Positions 63,707-64,000 of a DNA stretch of 64,000 nucleotides are shown piece after piece. This stretch comes from Chitinophagales bacterium (GTDB taxonomy: Bacteria; Bacteroidota; Bacteroidia; Chitinophagales; Chitinophagaceae). Numbering within the stretch: the stretch's first letter is position 1; the number at the start of each line of letters is the position of its first letter. The DNA lies in NCBI GenBank assembly GCA_013298665.1, contig JAAFIK010000014.1:24306-88305 (forward strand), written 5' to 3'. Made by a program: the position numbers and the translations under genes. Under the pieces are notes generated by a model. That model made no database searches. It was not told the origin of the DNA and was given only the letters and a program-made list of their open reading frames with translations.

Positions 63707-63925
63707 TTAATATTTTTTGCCTGAAAGCCATGAGATATGTGTACACGCAGCATAAATAACGCAGGTGGCAGAGCGGTTGACCCGGTCTGATCCCAAAAAT
63801 GTGGAAACAACGCTGTTCAATTGTGCTTTTCCCGACCAAAATAATTGATTTGAACAAACAGGGTATAGTAGCTGGTATCCTTTTACCTCAATGGTTTGGG
63901 CTTCTTTTTGCTTAAATAACCTCAT
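63707..63925 (-). CDS. Small protein with degenerate zinc-ribbon
   Basis: A 72-residue protein. The layout EVKGYQLLYPVC and SATCVIYAACTHISW recalls small Bacteroidota zinc-ribbon proteins, which in my memory have CPVC and CVxCxxC. Here two of the expected ligands are Tyr (TAC and TAT codons), so zinc binding is doubtful. The gene lies three bases upstream of the PhyH-type gene on the same strand. It may be a real but decaying gene or a diverged family member. Confidence 0.6.
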   Translation of the reverse strand: MRLFKQKEAQTIEVKGYQLLYPVCSNQLFWSGKAQLNSVVSTFLGSDRVNRSATCVIYAACTHISWLSGKKY

Positions 63926-64000
63926 CAGCGTATTATGTCAGGTATACAGTTTTTAAAGAGGCATACAATGACCGGAACAAATATACACCATTTGTTAAAA

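Overview
The window looks like a chromosome segment of a Bacteroidota bacterium, most likely a Chitinophagaceae relative. I base this on promoters of the TTTG / TAnnTTTG type, weak or absent Shine-Dalgarno sequences, families typical of that phylum (DUF3810, DUF4249, DUF1573, DUF2490, pinensin-like class I lanthipeptide leaders with an LNKxTVSxL motif) and the general gene content. The taxonomic call is inference from gene content, not from a marker search. No rRNA, tRNA or CRISPR was seen.

Layout. 0-15.5 kb is mostly housekeeping: ilvE, a Prc-type protease, the yceD-rpmF-plsX operon, a DUF3810 metalloprotease-like protein, dodecin, a TrmH-type methyltransferase, an S9 peptidase, a histidine phosphatase and a flotillin-like protein. 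15.5-20.7 kb is an AT-rich accessory island with two fulvocin C-like bacteriocin genes on either side of a decayed IS5-type element. 20.8-23.2 kb is rplK-rplA-rplJ-rplL, standing alone without secE/nusG or rpoBC.

23.3-42.6 kb is a sulfur region. On the minus strand, metY-metX-hom lies behind an S-box (SAM-I) riboswitch with terminator. Divergently, cysH-cysD-cysN-cobA-cysJ-cysI is followed without a break by hemA (5-aminolevulinate synthase of the C4 type), a hemC-hemD fusion, hemB, and a fusion of a siroheme-synthase (Met8-like) domain with a TauE/SafE permease. Together these encode sulfate activation, APS reduction, sulfite reduction and an apparently complete private route from glycine and succinyl-CoA to siroheme, the cofactor of CysI. 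A shared dyad (CTAC-N7-GTAG type) stands before metY, cysH and cysD. A MetZ/MetB-like enzyme follows.

43.4-55.9 kb is a class I lanthipeptide locus on the minus strand: five Cys/Thr-rich precursors (plus one leaderless core remnant), a C39-peptidase ABC transporter, an HlyD-type adaptor, LanC, a full-length LanB, and a flavin oxidoreductase with BBE domain. Hairpin terminators inside and after the precursor array suggest graded expression. 55.9-64 kb returns to ordinary genes (DUF4249 lipoprotein, trxB, folB, a TPR protein, a DJ-1/alpha-beta hydrolase fusion, DUF481, a YdcZ-type transporter, a PhyH-type oxygenase).

The most interesting systems are the sulfate-assimilation operon with its own siroheme pathway, and the multi-precursor lanthipeptide cluster.
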